The position numbers and the translations under genes were made by a program. A DNA stretch of 64,000 bases, taken from Vitellaria paradoxa (Eukaryota > Streptophyta > Magnoliopsida > Ericales > Sapotaceae). Each line of letters begins with the position of its first letter. The first letter of the stretch is position 1. Below, piece after piece: positions 42,211 to 53,103 of this stretch. Under the pieces are notes generated by a model that did not search any database, had not been told where the DNA came from, and saw nothing but the letters and a program-made list of their open reading frames with translations. The stretch spans positions 16,105,894 through 16,169,893 of the forward strand of contig CM034240.1 in assembly GCA_019916065.1 (NCBI GenBank), in the 5' to 3' direction.

Positions 42211-43229
42211 GTTGTGATTGTATGAACTGTCTGTTCGGTAAGGTTAACCTTTGTATTTATGGATTTGAAATTAAAGGATTTAGTGTTAATTATTTACGAA
42301 AGGTTGCTCAAATATAATGTTGTGTTTGCATTAAAACATTGAATTCAAAGTATTTAGTGTTTATATTGAAGAATAATTACTCAAATTTAACTTAGTTAAC
42401 TTATATGTGGATTAATACGATACAGTATAATGTATTTGAAATCAACACAAAAAATAGTGGGTTCACTACTTTAGTGATAATTATTACAAATTTTCAATAT
42501 ATGCTTTTATAAGTTATATATATATATATATATATATATAATTGAACTTCAAATCCATTTATTTGAAATTCATAAGCATTCAAATAGAGTTTAATGTTTT
42601 TAGTTTAGATAGAGATTTCATAAAGGATTGAGTATTTTAACATAATGAATTATGACATTTGAAATCACTACAACTAAAATAGTTATTTGAAATCTTTCAA
42701 AATTATGGTTCAGTATTTTAGAAAGTAGTAGTACCACTATTTTGGTCGTAATTACTAAAGTATTTATTGAAGAACTTTCATGTATTATTATATAAATTAA
42801 TCCTTTCACATATGATTTAATTCAATTTAATCTTAAATTCCTTGATTTAAAATCCCCTGCATAAACAAATCGAGGGTTTCAAGTTTTCATCAACATGAAA
42901 CAAAGAGCGTCAATGTCATTGTTGAAAATATCAAAATTATTCCTTAGGGCACAACTGAAATCATTTGTAGATTTCTAAAGTAAAATTCAAAAACAACCCT
43001 TACAATTTACACCCCATTTCACCTCTTTTCCTCCCTCCCTTTTTTGATTCAACTATTTGAAGATTCAACTAATACATAAACTAAGTAACTACCAAAAAGA
43101 AAAAAATACATAAACTAAGTTCTGTATCTTATTAGGCTACTGTAAAACTTACATGAGTAGTAGAAATATACATATCCAATTCTTTGTAAGTACTTCCCAA
43201 GAAAAGAATCTATTTTTTTCCCGCTTTTT
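42211..43229. other. Intergenic AT-rich stretch
   Basis: It contains a (TA)n tract at about 42516-42541. The words aaatcactac, agtat and atttgaaatt recur in both orientations, suggesting an old inverted element (about 42230-42850). No gene is seen. The 3' UTR of the minus-strand receptor-like gene is expected in the right part. Confidence 0.4.
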
Positions 43230-46200
43230 TCAATCTTTTGTAATGCATTTGGCAATTCTCAAAGCAATCCTATCAATGAACTCCCAATACCTCTGTCTCC
43301 ATTTATTCTTCATCAAGTACAGGATGATGAAATATCCCCCAAAACTCACTCCAAAGCCTGTAATCTCATTTACAATGAACAACAATTTCTGCCTTCCATC
43401 CTCAGTATCAACTGTCTCCAAACTGGAGGAACCATTTCTGCTGCAGTTGGGACCATCTGGAGCACCACATAAGAAATTATTCCCAATGTATCCTGATCCA
43501 TCCCCATACAGTGTATCAAAGTGCAATCCTCTTGGAATTTCCCCACTGAAGTTGTTGTGAGACAGATTCAAAGATGAAAGAAAGTCTAATGAAGTCAATG
43601 TCACTGGAATCGATCCACTCAAATTGTTGTAGCTAAGGTCAAGCGACTCCAATCCACTCATCTGGCCTATGCTTATTGGCATCTCACCATATAGACTGTT
43701 GTGTGAAAGATTCAGCAAATAGAGCCCTTCAAGGAGGCCCATTTCAGGCGGAACCATTCCAGACAAAGAATTAAATGAAAGATCAATCCCACAAATATCA
43801 GTGAAGACCACTGGAAATTCTAGTGATAGTCCTTTGCTCACAATGTTTAACTCTACACCAATATACATTAATGAGACCACGCGGCCTATAATATTCCTTT
43901 GAGGCCTCTTTGTCTGCATCTCCACCCCACCCAGTTTATCAGGGATGGCGCCGGATAATTTATTCTTTGAGAAGCCAATAAATTGAAGATTCCACATATT
44001 GGTTATCTCTTTTGGGATTGACCCATTGAAGGAGTTTGACTCCAAAACAAGGATACGAAGTTCCTGAAGATCTCCAATGAAACTGGGAATCTCTCCTTCG
44101 AATTTGTTATGCCCCAGATTTAAGACTTCCAGATTATGAAGCACTTGAATGAAATTTGGAAATGGACCGCTGAAATGATTTCCATTTAGTTGTAAAAAGC
44201 TCAAACTCTTTGCAGCCTTGATTTCATCCGGGATATTTCCCCCGAGATTGTTCTCAGCAAGGTTTAGAGAAATGAGGGATGTACAGTTTCCTAGACCATT
44301 GGGAATTGCCCCTGAGAGGCTGTTGTTAGAAAGATCAATGTGCATCAGAACATTATTTGTGTGACAAAATGAGAGCGGGATTGGTCCAAAAAGGTTGTTA
44401 CTTGAAAAGGATAAGTACATGATATTTTGAAGTGCTCCAACTTGGATTGGTATATGCCCTGTAAAATTGTTTCTGGATAAATCAACAACTTCAATGGTTT
44501 CTGGAAAGAGAGGAATAGGTCCTTCTAGTTGGTTGCTTGCTAAGTTGAGCGTTGTTGGCTCAAAAATTTGTTGAAGCTGGATACTTGATGGGATTACTCC
44601 TTGGAGATTGTTGAGAGAAAGGTCCAAATGACCAAGTTTTGGAAGATTGAATAGCCAAGATGGTATAGTTCCAGATAGGCTATTATTTGCCAAACTTAGG
44701 TACTTGACCTGGGTCAGGCTAGAAAGAGACTCTGGTATGCCTCCTCCCATATTGGATGAACTAAGCTCCAGAATCCATGGTTGGAAGTTCGGTGGAAATG
44801 GATTTTCACCAACTTTCACAGTGATTCCACTTGATCCTAGCGAAATGATGGATGGACTTGAGTTTTTGAACAATGACATCAATGATGGGATAGTTCCATT
44901 CATATTATTTAGATAAAGCACAAGGGTACTAATATTAGTAAGGTGGCGAAAACAATCAGGTAACTCTCCAATCATTGCATTTCCTCCTAGATGTAGATAT
45001 TGTAGGGAGGAGATTTTACAAATTGAGTCGGGAACAGGTCCTTCAAGAGAGTTTTCTGTCAATGACAGATGCCTTAGGTTTCGTAAATTGGATATCGATG
45101 GGGAAAGACCACCTGTTATGTGGTTAAACCTGAGAGATAAATGTTCTAGTTTAGGAAGGTTATACAAGGAAGAAGGTATGGATCCATGAAGTGAACAACT
45201 ATCAGCAGAAAAATAAATCAACGAGGACATGTTGGCCAAGGAAGTTGAGATTGATCCATTGACATTAGTTGACCCAATATCTATAATCTCCAGGTAATTC
45301 CAAGGTAGTGCTAACATTGAATTCAGATTGATGGTTATGCCAGAGTTATTGCTCACATAAAGCGCTCTCAACTGAGGAAGGTAAGGAATAATACCTTGGA
45401 CGTGTGAGTTTCTGAGATCAAGGATTGAGAGAGAGCTGATATTTTCTAATTGATTTGGAATCGGGGATGCCAGAAAGTTGTAATCCATCCTTAGGGAAGT
45501 GAGATAAGTGAGGTTGAGAAGCTCATGTATGGGAAGCCTGCCAACAATTTTGCAGTTGGACAGCTGAATGAATCTCAGATTTGAAAGCATTGCTAGTGGT
45601 TTAGCCCATCCGTTCGAATGAGATGCCTTCAACAGGTCAACACCGGTCAACCTTAAATCTCTAAGCTTGTGCAGCCCCGATAACCAACTCAAACTCGAGC
45701 AAGAAATCTTGCCATGACTGACGTATGCTAACATAGAACCAGCAGACCCTCTCAATGAGGTCAAGTTGTACGAAAGAGATGACATGTCAAGTATTAAACG
45801 CGAACAGGAGAGATCCAGTTGTGTGAGTGAAGTAAGGTTGGCAAACTGGCTTGTGATGGAGTCTTGGAACATAGCATTTGAAAGGTTGAGGTAGGTGAGT
45901 TTTGTGAGACTGGACAATCCATTGGGTATTTTGGAGTACATGAAATTGTTGAAGCTAAGGTCGAGGTACTGAATCTGACTAAGGGTAAAAAGAGATGGGG
46001 AAATCGTGCCTTCGAGGGCAGTACTAGTGCGTGTAGAATCGGAAGTTGAAACTAGTTTTGACTTTGAATTAAGCATGAAGCTCGGTGGATTGGGATTCTG
46101 GAGATTCACAGAAATGACTTGCGCCGAGTCTGAACAATGAATTCCATGCCATTTGCAGCAGTTTCGGCCTTGCCAGGTAGCCAACCGATTTGAAGGGTCT

Positions 46201-46319
46201 CTGAGAAGGGATTTGAAACTTAATAGAGCCGCTCTTTCATTATCATGGCAACCAGAAACAGTATTCATATCAGAGAGGAGGAGTAGGAGAAGAGAAAATA
46301 AAGTATTATGGCGCTTCAT
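43230..46319 (-). CDS. Leucine-rich-repeat receptor-like protein (RLP), intronless
   Basis: This is a cell-surface receptor without kinase. Family members sense pathogen or developmental ligands and signal through partner kinases such as SOBIR1 and BAK1 (family knowledge). The open frame extends up to an ATG at 46370. I prefer the internal ATG at 46319, which starts MKRHNTLFSLLLLLLSD, a clean signal peptide, giving 1029 residues. With the longer start, residues about 41-90 form the LRR N-cap (CHDNERAALLSF, NCCKWHGIHC). About 30 LRRs of the xxIPxxLxxLxxLxxLDLSxN plant type follow. An island near residues 830-860 (NIVSKGLSLEF) comes before the last four LRRs. Then come an LCGAP C-cap, an acidic stretch (ETVDTEDGR), one membrane helix with a GxxxG motif (GVSFG) and a short basic tail. 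This is typical RLP architecture, and the frame is uninterrupted. The ligand is unknown. It lies convergently to the reductase-like pair. Confidence 0.95.
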   Translation of the reverse strand: MKRHNTLFSLLLLLLSDMNTVSGCHDNERAALLSFKSLLRDPSNRLATWQGRNCCKWHGIHCSDSAQVISVNLQNPNPPSFMLNSKSKLVSTSDSTRTSTALEGTISPSLFTLSQIQYLDLSFNNFMYSKIPNGLSSLTKLTYLNLSNAMFQDSITSQFANLTSLTQLDLSCSRLILDMSSLSYNLTSLRGSAGSMLAYVSHGKISCSSLSWLSGLHKLRDLRLTGVDLLKASHSNGWAKPLAMLSNLRFIQLSNCKIVGRLPIHELLNLTYLTSLRMDYNFLASPIPNQLENISSLSILDLRNSHVQGIIPYLPQLRALYVSNNSGITINLNSMLALPWNYLEIIDIGSTNVNGSISTSLANMSSLIYFSADSCSLHGSIPSSLYNLPKLEHLSLRFNHITGGLSPSISNLRNLRHLSLTENSLEGPVPDSICKISSLQYLHLGGNAMIGELPDCFRHLTNISTLVLYLNNMNGTIPSLMSLFKNSSPSIISLGSSGITVKVGENPFPPNFQPWILELSSSNMGGGIPESLSSLTQVKYLSLANNSLSGTIPSWLFNLPKLGHLDLSLNNLQGVIPSSIQLQQIFEPTTLNLASNQLEGPIPLFPETIEVVDLSRNNFTGHIPIQVGALQNIMYLSFSSNNLFGPIPLSFCHTNNVLMHIDLSNNSLSGAIPNGLGNCTSLISLNLAENNLGGNIPDEIKAAKSLSFLQLNGNHFSGPFPNFIQVLHNLEVLNLGHNKFEGEIPSFIGDLQELRILVLESNSFNGSIPKEITNMWNLQFIGFSKNKLSGAIPDKLGGVEMQTKRPQRNIIGRVVSLMYIGVELNIVSKGLSLEFPVVFTDICGIDLSFNSLSGMVPPEMGLLEGLYLLNLSHNSLYGEMPISIGQMSGLESLDLSYNNLSGSIPVTLTSLDFLSSLNLSHNNFSGEIPRGLHFDTLYGDGSGYIGNNFLCGAPDGPNCSRNGSSSLETVDTEDGRQKLLFIVNEITGFGVSFGGYFIILYLMKNKWRQRYWEFIDRIALRIAKCITKD

Positions 46320-46410
46320 CGCTTTCTGAAACATCAAGAATATGCAAAAAAAAAGCAACCGACGGGTCAAGTTACAACTCCTGTTGGTTCAACCTTGTCT
46401 GAGTTGTGCT

Positions 46411-46420
46411 AACTATATAA
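46411..46420 (-). promoter_or_regulatory. Candidate TATA box of the RLP gene
   Basis: On the minus strand the sequence is ttatatagtt, about 95 bp before the preferred ATG at 46319. Position and motif fit a core promoter with a leader of about 60 nt. No other evidence. Confidence 0.4.
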
Positions 46421-46675
46421 CAGAGCTAAGGTATACACTCAAAACAAGACTGTGCATTTGCCTTTGAAAATTCATGTGTGAACATTAGTTTTCATTTTGA
46501 CTGGGTTATCCTTTGCTTTTATGGTAACATATTCTTCATTGAAGTCATTATCATATATTGGTTTAGGTTTTTATAAATTATCCCATTTTGACAATGTCAG
46601 ATGCATATACATTTGCATCGGGTTGTTTTAGAGTGTGACGTTGTTTATATCCAGAATGGAGATAACAATAATAAC

Positions 46676-46680
<5 letters not shown>

Positions 46681-46709
<29 letters not shown>
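46681..46709 (+). repeat. (GA)n microsatellite upstream of the RLP gene
   Basis: About 14 ga units, roughly 370 bp upstream of the RLP start (CT on the coding strand). GA/CT tracts are common in plant promoters. Confidence 0.9.
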
Positions 46710-46762
46710 CAATTGACTTGGACCTCTTCCTTTGCATGACTCAATATTAGATATCATGGCTG

Positions 46763-47100
46763 TGTTGTGTTGGCTCACCAAATCCCACATCGGGAGAGGG
46801 AACAAAAAATGGGAGGTTTGGCTCCTATAAAAAGGGCATTTCCCATAGTTGTTAAAATGTACCGATGGCACAATTAAAAACCTGTGTTACCAAAGTGTGG
46901 GTGTAATTGGATATTTGAGTTGTGTGAGTGGGAGAGGATTTTATAATTTTATCCGTGCAAAAATTGTAATAGTTTAATATTGAGTTGAGTATATTATCCC
47001 TTTTTGGGACCTTGAATTTAGGTCCATTGAGGTACTGAATTACGTTAAAAATTCTTGCGTTGAATGCTCAAAATTTTTTTCTTTTCTTATTTGTGTATGC
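46763..47100 (+). mobile_element. Probable solo or partial LTR with snRNA-type promoter motifs
   Basis: It starts tgttgtgttggc. It contains atcccacatcg (46782-46792), identical to the plant snRNA upstream sequence element consensus RTCCCACATCG, then tataaaaa at 46826, 33 bp further. The following AT-rich, non-coding part looks like R-U5. No second LTR, primer site or protein remnant was found, and the right border is a guess. It could instead be the promoter of an unrecognised small RNA. Confidence 0.45.
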
Positions 47101-48765
47101 ACTTCCGTTGCTGGTTTTACAAGTGCTTGTAGGCCCAATAGGCTGATCAAAGAAGCAATTAAGCTACTAAAGGGGAAGATTGAGCCCATCACCAAAGTGC
47201 GAGCTGATCAACAAAGTCCCTTCTCAACAGTGACAACCGCAAGCTTGTTGGGACACTCAATTTGATACAAAGTTTTCACCTTTAAATTCCACGTTATCTT
47301 CAGCTAGTTGTTGTGTTGGCACTTTTGTTAGAAAAAAAAATTAAAAGGTATATATTTGACTATAATATTAAAAAATACAATTATTATATGAGAGTTGTTA
47401 TTAATGTTCATTTGCTTGACTTGCATGGCTAATCAATATTCCTTCTGAAAAAGTCGTGCTCTAAGAGTTGTTTCTCCCCGTGAGAAAGGATAAAAAGAGC
47501 CCCAGCGGGTTGTCTTCTGTAACAGCCATATAATTGTAGTTTTTGTCAGACTAAGATCATTAATTTACTAACGAATCAATAATCCATAGACTTTTACGGG
47601 TTTAGAGCAAGAATTTGTTGTATTTTGGAGGCTGTTTGTCCGAAGCCCATTAGTCGACTTTGTGGGTTTTGGGGACTAGAATGTGTTAGTGTCTGTATAG
47701 GTTTTTGATTGGCAATTCCTGAACAAACACTTTGCTTGTATTTGTTTCCTAAAATGTCACACTGTTGGTGAGTTAGTTCACAAACATAAGCCAAAGAATG
47801 TCTGTGATTTTTGGAATCTGGTTGGGAGATTGTTTGTTACAGAGGAGGTTGTCACAGTGTTCAAGTTTTCGGTTCTGTTTTCTGTTTTTCTCTGAAAGCA
47901 GGTTCTTGAGCATGAGCAGGGAAGCTCGTGCCCAAGAGCTGCCCCAGTTAGTCGCGCAGATTTTTTTTAGGAATTTCTAAAAGACTTTTTTACCCCTCCT
48001 TTTGATATAAATAACAAATATTCTTTTCCAACCCTAAGCTTTTTGGTCCTGTGCAGCTGATACTTACTTTTCTCTGCAAAAAGCTGGGAGGATGATCTTG
48101 GGTTCTTGATGATTCGAATCTAAGGTTTTTCTTACCATCTTTGGCAAAAATCTCTCTCTCTTGAAGCTCAGATCTGTGGTGTGGAATCAGATTGGGGAGC
48201 TGATATCTTCATGGATTGAAGGCAGAAATCTTCATGGGTTGAGGTGAGTTGTGGGTAGTCTAGCAACCAAGGTTAGGGGGTTGATGTACAAGTAAGTCAA
48301 TGGGATTTGATTGGGAAAACTTGTAAAACTCTCCTTGAACACCTTGTAACCTCATTTCTTTATAGTGAAGATTTTTTGACTGATCCACTTACGGATCCGG
48401 GGTTGTTTCTCCTTTGGGTTCAAAGGAGTTTTTCCCTAGTTAACAAAACTCTTGTGTCTTTGTGGTGGATGATTATTATGAGCAGATTTTTCTTTATAGA
48501 TGTTAGTTAATTTCAGTTTGTAATCTCCTGTATTGGATACCAGTGAGTGATTTGGGAGTTTCAGAATGAATTCTTTGTCTTGAATTCTTCTTTAATTATT
48601 AATTGTTTGCTGAGCTTTCCTTTCCATTTCAATCCCCAGTTGCCTCTACCAACTATCTTGCAATGGTTGATTTTCTGTAACAAATAAATTCGGATACTTC
48701 GATAACTTTTTTCATGTTTCTTAGTTCTTTAAATCAACATCATGCATTCTGATGTGTCTAAGTTT

Positions 48766-48800
<35 letters not shown>

Positions 48801-49039
48801 CTAGAGTAAGGATTTGGTGAGGGAAAAAGAAAATAATAAGATAGGAGAAAGAGGAAAAAATATAAAATCCTAAACACAGTTTTATTTGAATGGATTCAAA
48901 AGTATAATAAAAAAATAGGAGAAATTCATCAATACATTATTTTTTTCATTAAATTGTTTTTAATTTCTTAAACTTATGCCCTTTTCTTTCTGCTTTTTAT
49001 CACAACCCAAACTAAAGAAGAAATTTTGAATTTCTATTT
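47101..49039. other. Unassigned stretch between the LTR-like unit and the first SINE
   Basis: No gene is recognised. Part of it (about 47990-48320) is less AT-rich and reads like a leader or LTR, with ctctctctcttgaagctcag and repeats of ttcatgg(g/a)ttga near 48210-48240, but no homologous protein appears. A (CT)n tract lies at 48772-48798. Confidence 0.4.
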
Positions 49040-49254
49040 ATTTCTTTTTTTTTTTTGGATAACTCAGAACCCGCACCGGTTTATTGTAGATCTCAACGGT
49101 CCGCGTGGCCAGTGGATAAACTGGGGGGGAGAGGCCTCAACCCAAAGCATCCCTAGTTTAGTCACGGTGCTCCCAGCGCAATTCAAACCTACGCCATTCC
49201 GGGTTTACGATTTTGGCGATAAACTTCTTGATCGCTAAGCTACACCGCAGGGTC
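49040..49254 (-). mobile_element. tRNA-derived SINE (Au-like), minus strand
   Basis: On the minus strand it begins gaccctgcggtgtagcttag, with box A tgtagcttagcgatcaag. Box B ggtttgaattgcgc follows about 40 bp on. It ends in a poly-A (plus-strand T tract at 49048-49057). Organisation and first bases resemble the plant Au SINE family as I remember it. No target duplication was found. Confidence 0.75.
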
Positions 49255-49290
49255 AACTGTTAGATTTGCAATACTAGATATTTGAATCAT

Positions 49291-49758
49291 TATACGCGTT
49301 TGTCTTTATAGAATTCTTTTTATTTGAATCTGTTATTCTCTGTGGTCCATGTGTTTAGAGTCTTTTCTTTGATATTTCCATATTAATTCTATCTAATTAT
49401 ATAGTATACGCGTTTGTCTTTGTAGAATTTTTCCTATTTGAATCTCTCATTCTCTGTGGTCCATGTGTTTAGAGTCTTTTCTTTGATATTTCCATATTAA
49501 TTCCATCTAATTGTATGGTATATGCGTTTGTCTTTGTAGAATTCTTCCTACTTGAATCTCTCATTCTCTGTGGTCCATGTGCTTAGAGTCTTTTCTTTGA
49601 TATTTCCATATTAATTCCATTTAATTGTATGGTATACGTGTTTGTCTTTGTAGAATTCTTCCTACTTGAATCTCTCATTCTCTGTGGTCCATGTGTTTAG
49701 AGTCTTTTCTTTGACATTTCCATATTATTTCCATATTAATTCCGCTTAATTGTATGGT
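49291..49758 (+). repeat. Tandem array of about four 114-bp units
   Basis: Units start tata(c/t)gcgtttgtcttt at 49291, 49405, 49519 and 49633, spacing exactly 114 bp each time. Shared blocks are ctctgtggtccatgtg and ttagagtcttttctttga. Units differ by a few substitutions. The last has an extra ccatatta duplication. There is no open frame across units. It lies between two SINEs. Confidence 0.95.
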
Positions 49759-49894
49759 TATTCAAGAGAAGCATGATTTGCATTGGTTTTGTACGTGTGA
49801 GATCAGCCTGCCTTTCTTTACATGTTATTGTTCACCAAGTCAACTTGGTTCAAAAAATTCACTTTCAGTTTATGTCATGTTTCCTGATGGATGA

Positions 49895-50116
49895 TTTTTT
49901 TTTTTTTTTTTGGGTGACTCGGAACCCGACCGATTTATTACAGTCCTCAACGGATCGTGTAGCCAATCGATAAATCGGGGGCAGACGAATACCTCACAAA
50001 CCCGCCGACCAGATAAGTCACAAGTTTACGCTTGTGGTGGGTGGTCCTTGGAATCGAACCTAGGCAAAATCTATAGAAAATGCTCCCTCAAGCCGCTGGA
50101 CCAACCCCAAGGGTTA
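49895..50116 (-). mobile_element. tRNA-derived SINE, minus strand, with perfect 14-bp target duplication
   Basis: On the minus strand the head is ttggggttggtccagcggct (box A), then ggttcgattcc (box B, near 50052-50062). The tail shows gggttccgagtcaccc before a poly-A (plus-strand T tract, 49895-49910). The direct repeat ttcctgatggatga occurs at 49881-49894 and 50117-50130 without mismatch, so the insertion is recent. The body is only distantly like the SINE at 49040-49254. Confidence 0.95.
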
Positions 50117-50130
50117 TTCCTGATGGATGA

Positions 50131-51008
50131 TAGAGGCACTTTTGTTTAAATTTAAAACTTAAAAATAGAAGAAAAAAACCATTGACTATTATTAAAAATA
50201 CGAATAGTTTCTAAGATGCATCACTTCTCTTAGGCAGATCCGCAAGCAATTGCACCCACTCATTTAAAAATTACACTTAAACCCTTTATGTTTTTATCTG
50301 AACAAAAAAAATACCCCAATATATTTTTTTTTTTTGGCTCTGCAACCCACCCGCAACCACCTCACATACAACGCACATGTTTAGAAGTTAAAATAATTTT
50401 AGATTTTTTTTAAAAATCGTTCCCATAAATTTTATTACATTGCTATAATTACACTTAAATACTAATTTTCTTACAAAAGTTTTATCTTTTTTAACCTTTC
50501 AATAAATTGCGTGTAACTTTTGCCTCCATTGATTAAAAATTCTGGGTCCGCGCCTTTCTCTTAAAGGATATTAATTAATCCTACAAGTGAAGATAGCTGT
50601 TGCTAATTATTGACATAACGCTTGCTCAAGAGTCGCATAACAAAGGGTGCCTGAAGTTGTGATGATTTAGCAGACTACTGGAACATTTGCATCCATATGT
50701 TTGTCTGAAGATACTCTTATGTTACAGTATGTCATTGTACCTAGAAGACACCAAAAATGACGTCTCAGGGGAAGGAAAGTTAGAACAAGTTGGTTGGATA
50801 TCATATCTGAAAAATCCTTAGGTTTCAGGAAGTTTTTGGCCCATTTTTAAGCCTCTTTTCGGGGGTCCCTTGGCTGGCTTTGGGCATGGAGGACTCCAAA
50901 TACAAAATTCAACGTCAAGCAGCGGAGCAAGTGAAAGTGATTTGGATCCCCCAAATAATAGAATAGCACTTCCTTAAACAGTTGGAATTGGATGGTATTT
51001 TGCAAGTT
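50131..51008. other. Intergenic stretch, no feature recognised
   Basis: AT-rich non-coding DNA with short poly-A and poly-T runs. No open frame or terminal repeat worth naming. Confidence 0.5.
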
Positions 51009-51390
51009 GAGTAGTGGCTCAACTGGTAAAACATTTAGGGCCCATTTGTTTTGTTTTTTTATTCTTTATTTTCTGTTTTTGTTTTTAATTTTTTTTTTAA
51101 ACGCATTTACCATTTTGTCCTTTTGAAAACAAGGAAAACAAGTACCATGCATTTTGTTACTTGTATTTTCAAATTTTATTTTAAAAAACAGAAAATGAAT
51201 TTACACATAAAATAAAAAATGACCAAAAGTCATTTTGAGCGTTTTCAACTTAAAACAAATAAAATCTCAAAATAAGGAAAACAAAACATCTTTTATTTCC
51301 TTGCTTTGATCATAAAACAGAAAATGAAAAATTAAACTAAATATCACCTTAACTTTGCTCTCCCGAGTCTCTTTAGGTTGCAAGTTGACT
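51009..51390 (+). mobile_element. SINE-like head split by MITE family B copy 3
   Basis: gtagtggctcaactggtaaaac (51011-51032) has the box A of the SINE at 33617. The matching box B region, ccgagtctctttaggttgca, lies only after 51352. Between them, 51036-51352 is MITE family B: cccatttgttttg, gtttac-like block atttacacataaaataaaaa, ttttgagcgttttcaactta, end aaactaaatatcacctta. So the MITE inserted between the two polymerase III promoter boxes. No clean target duplication. Confidence 0.7.
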
Positions 51391-53100
51391 GAAATATTCT
51401 AAATATTCAAAAAAATACGAGTCTCATTGAGGCGCAAGTTGGCTGATGATATATCCTAAGTATTTTGATATATAAGTATTTTGCCGTATAAGTGGCCCAA
51501 CATCAGTAGAAGTATAGGGAAAAAAATTAGAAAAAGGGTCTTGCAAAGTTTCAAGCCCTTAATTATTTGATAATATATCACAGAAAGAAAAACAGAGTAA
51601 AAAATGCTCCATTAATGCTGAATTTGTCATGATAAAGAACCTGTAAATTTGTTGATCAACTTAACTTTATCAATGAGCATGGTCGTGTTTTATTGAGAAT
51701 TGCATTTTCTTGACTTGTATGTACAATTATACATGTGCGCGCAGGGGTACATTTTTTTTATTGGGTAAATTATATTTTATACTCTTAAATTTTTTTATAT
51801 TAAATTTCGCTTTTAAATTTAATATTTCAACGTATCATTAAAGACATTACAATTTAATTTATTGTGAAATAACCAGAAGTGCAAAATATAAGTAAGATGA
51901 GCATTATTAATGTTTTGATTATTTCGATGTTTAATTGTTAAGTCACGAATTCTCATAACTATTGACGTGAATTAATCACGTACAATCATATATAATCACC
52001 AATTATAATCGAATGCCAGAGTTAATTATAATAATTGGAGCAAAATTGGATATATGAAATAAAATATTTATAGTACCAATTGTCCAATCATAGCTACTAG
52101 CTGGTTAACATAGTTTTATATAAATTGGATTCTAACTAGTCGACATAACTTAAACCCCAGAAATAAGATATATAATATCATTCTACTCTTAAAATAAACT
52201 AAAATACACTATTATCCATGCCTAGTAAGTTTCATGGACGGTTCGAGTTTTATAGTATTTGGATTTGCAATATCAACTGTTGTAGAGGAGTGAATACTGA
52301 ATTACATGTGCTCATTATTGTTTACTATACAATAGAACATATAATAATATGCTAAAATGCTACTATCATGTAATAATAACAAAATAACTTTATATTATTA
52401 ACGTTAGCCATTAACCAACTTCCAATCATAATTACACATTAAAATTCATAAGGTCTTAAATACTCTGTCGATTGATCAATAGCCCAATCACGATACTCTA
52501 ATATCTGGTGTCTACCTCTAAACAGAGATGTGTCATCAAAGGCATTTGTCTCGTCGCATACCAATGAGAAAATGCTATATACGAGCATCTACATTGTTTT
52601 ATAAGTTATTAACTTGTTGAAACAATAATTAAACTATATGTAGGTTTCAAAATTTTTAATCATTAAGTATAGAAATATTCTCTATTTTTCAATACCTCTT
52701 AATTAAAAACAAACCTCAATACCAAATCAAATCAAATGCCAACGCATTATCTTAATAAAATAAGATAAAGTCTCGTAACATCACTATATTGCACTTTAAA
52801 GCTCTCTCATTCATGTATCATTGGAATAAGACACAGTGCTTAAAAATGAGGCAAAAACAACATAGGATAATAGAACTGACCGTCCAAACACCTTTGGGCC
52901 TTTCAAATGCCAAATAGTTGTCCAGACGCCAAACTCAGTGCAATTCAACTCTTTTCACTCCAAAAATGCAATTTTTTTTATCAAAAATTATTTCAAAATT
53001 CCAAATTTTCTTCGTAATTAAACCCATTACAATCATGGTAAGTGTCAACAATATAAACATGAAGTTCCAACCTCAATCCGAGCTTTAGATTCGGAAAAAA
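51391..53100. other. Intergenic AT-rich stretch
   Basis: No gene, tRNA or terminal repeat could be recognised. The short duplicated phrase aa.tattttgata/gtataagt near 51460-51490 is the only local repeat. Confidence 0.45.
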
Positions 53101-53103
53101 AAA

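Noticed and set aside
43153..43560. 135-codon plus-strand open frame
   Set aside because: It overlaps the 3' end of the receptor-like gene on the other strand. No independent support.
44647..44916. 89-codon plus-strand open frame inside the receptor-like gene
   Set aside because: It is antisense to LRR coding sequence and is a mirror effect of repeat codon bias.
46680..46860. A spliceosomal snRNA gene after the USE/TATA motifs at 46782-46833
   Set aside because: The sequence about 30 bp after the TATA does not begin like U1, U2, U4 or U5 as I know them, and the surrounding sequence looks like an LTR. Kept only as LTR-like.
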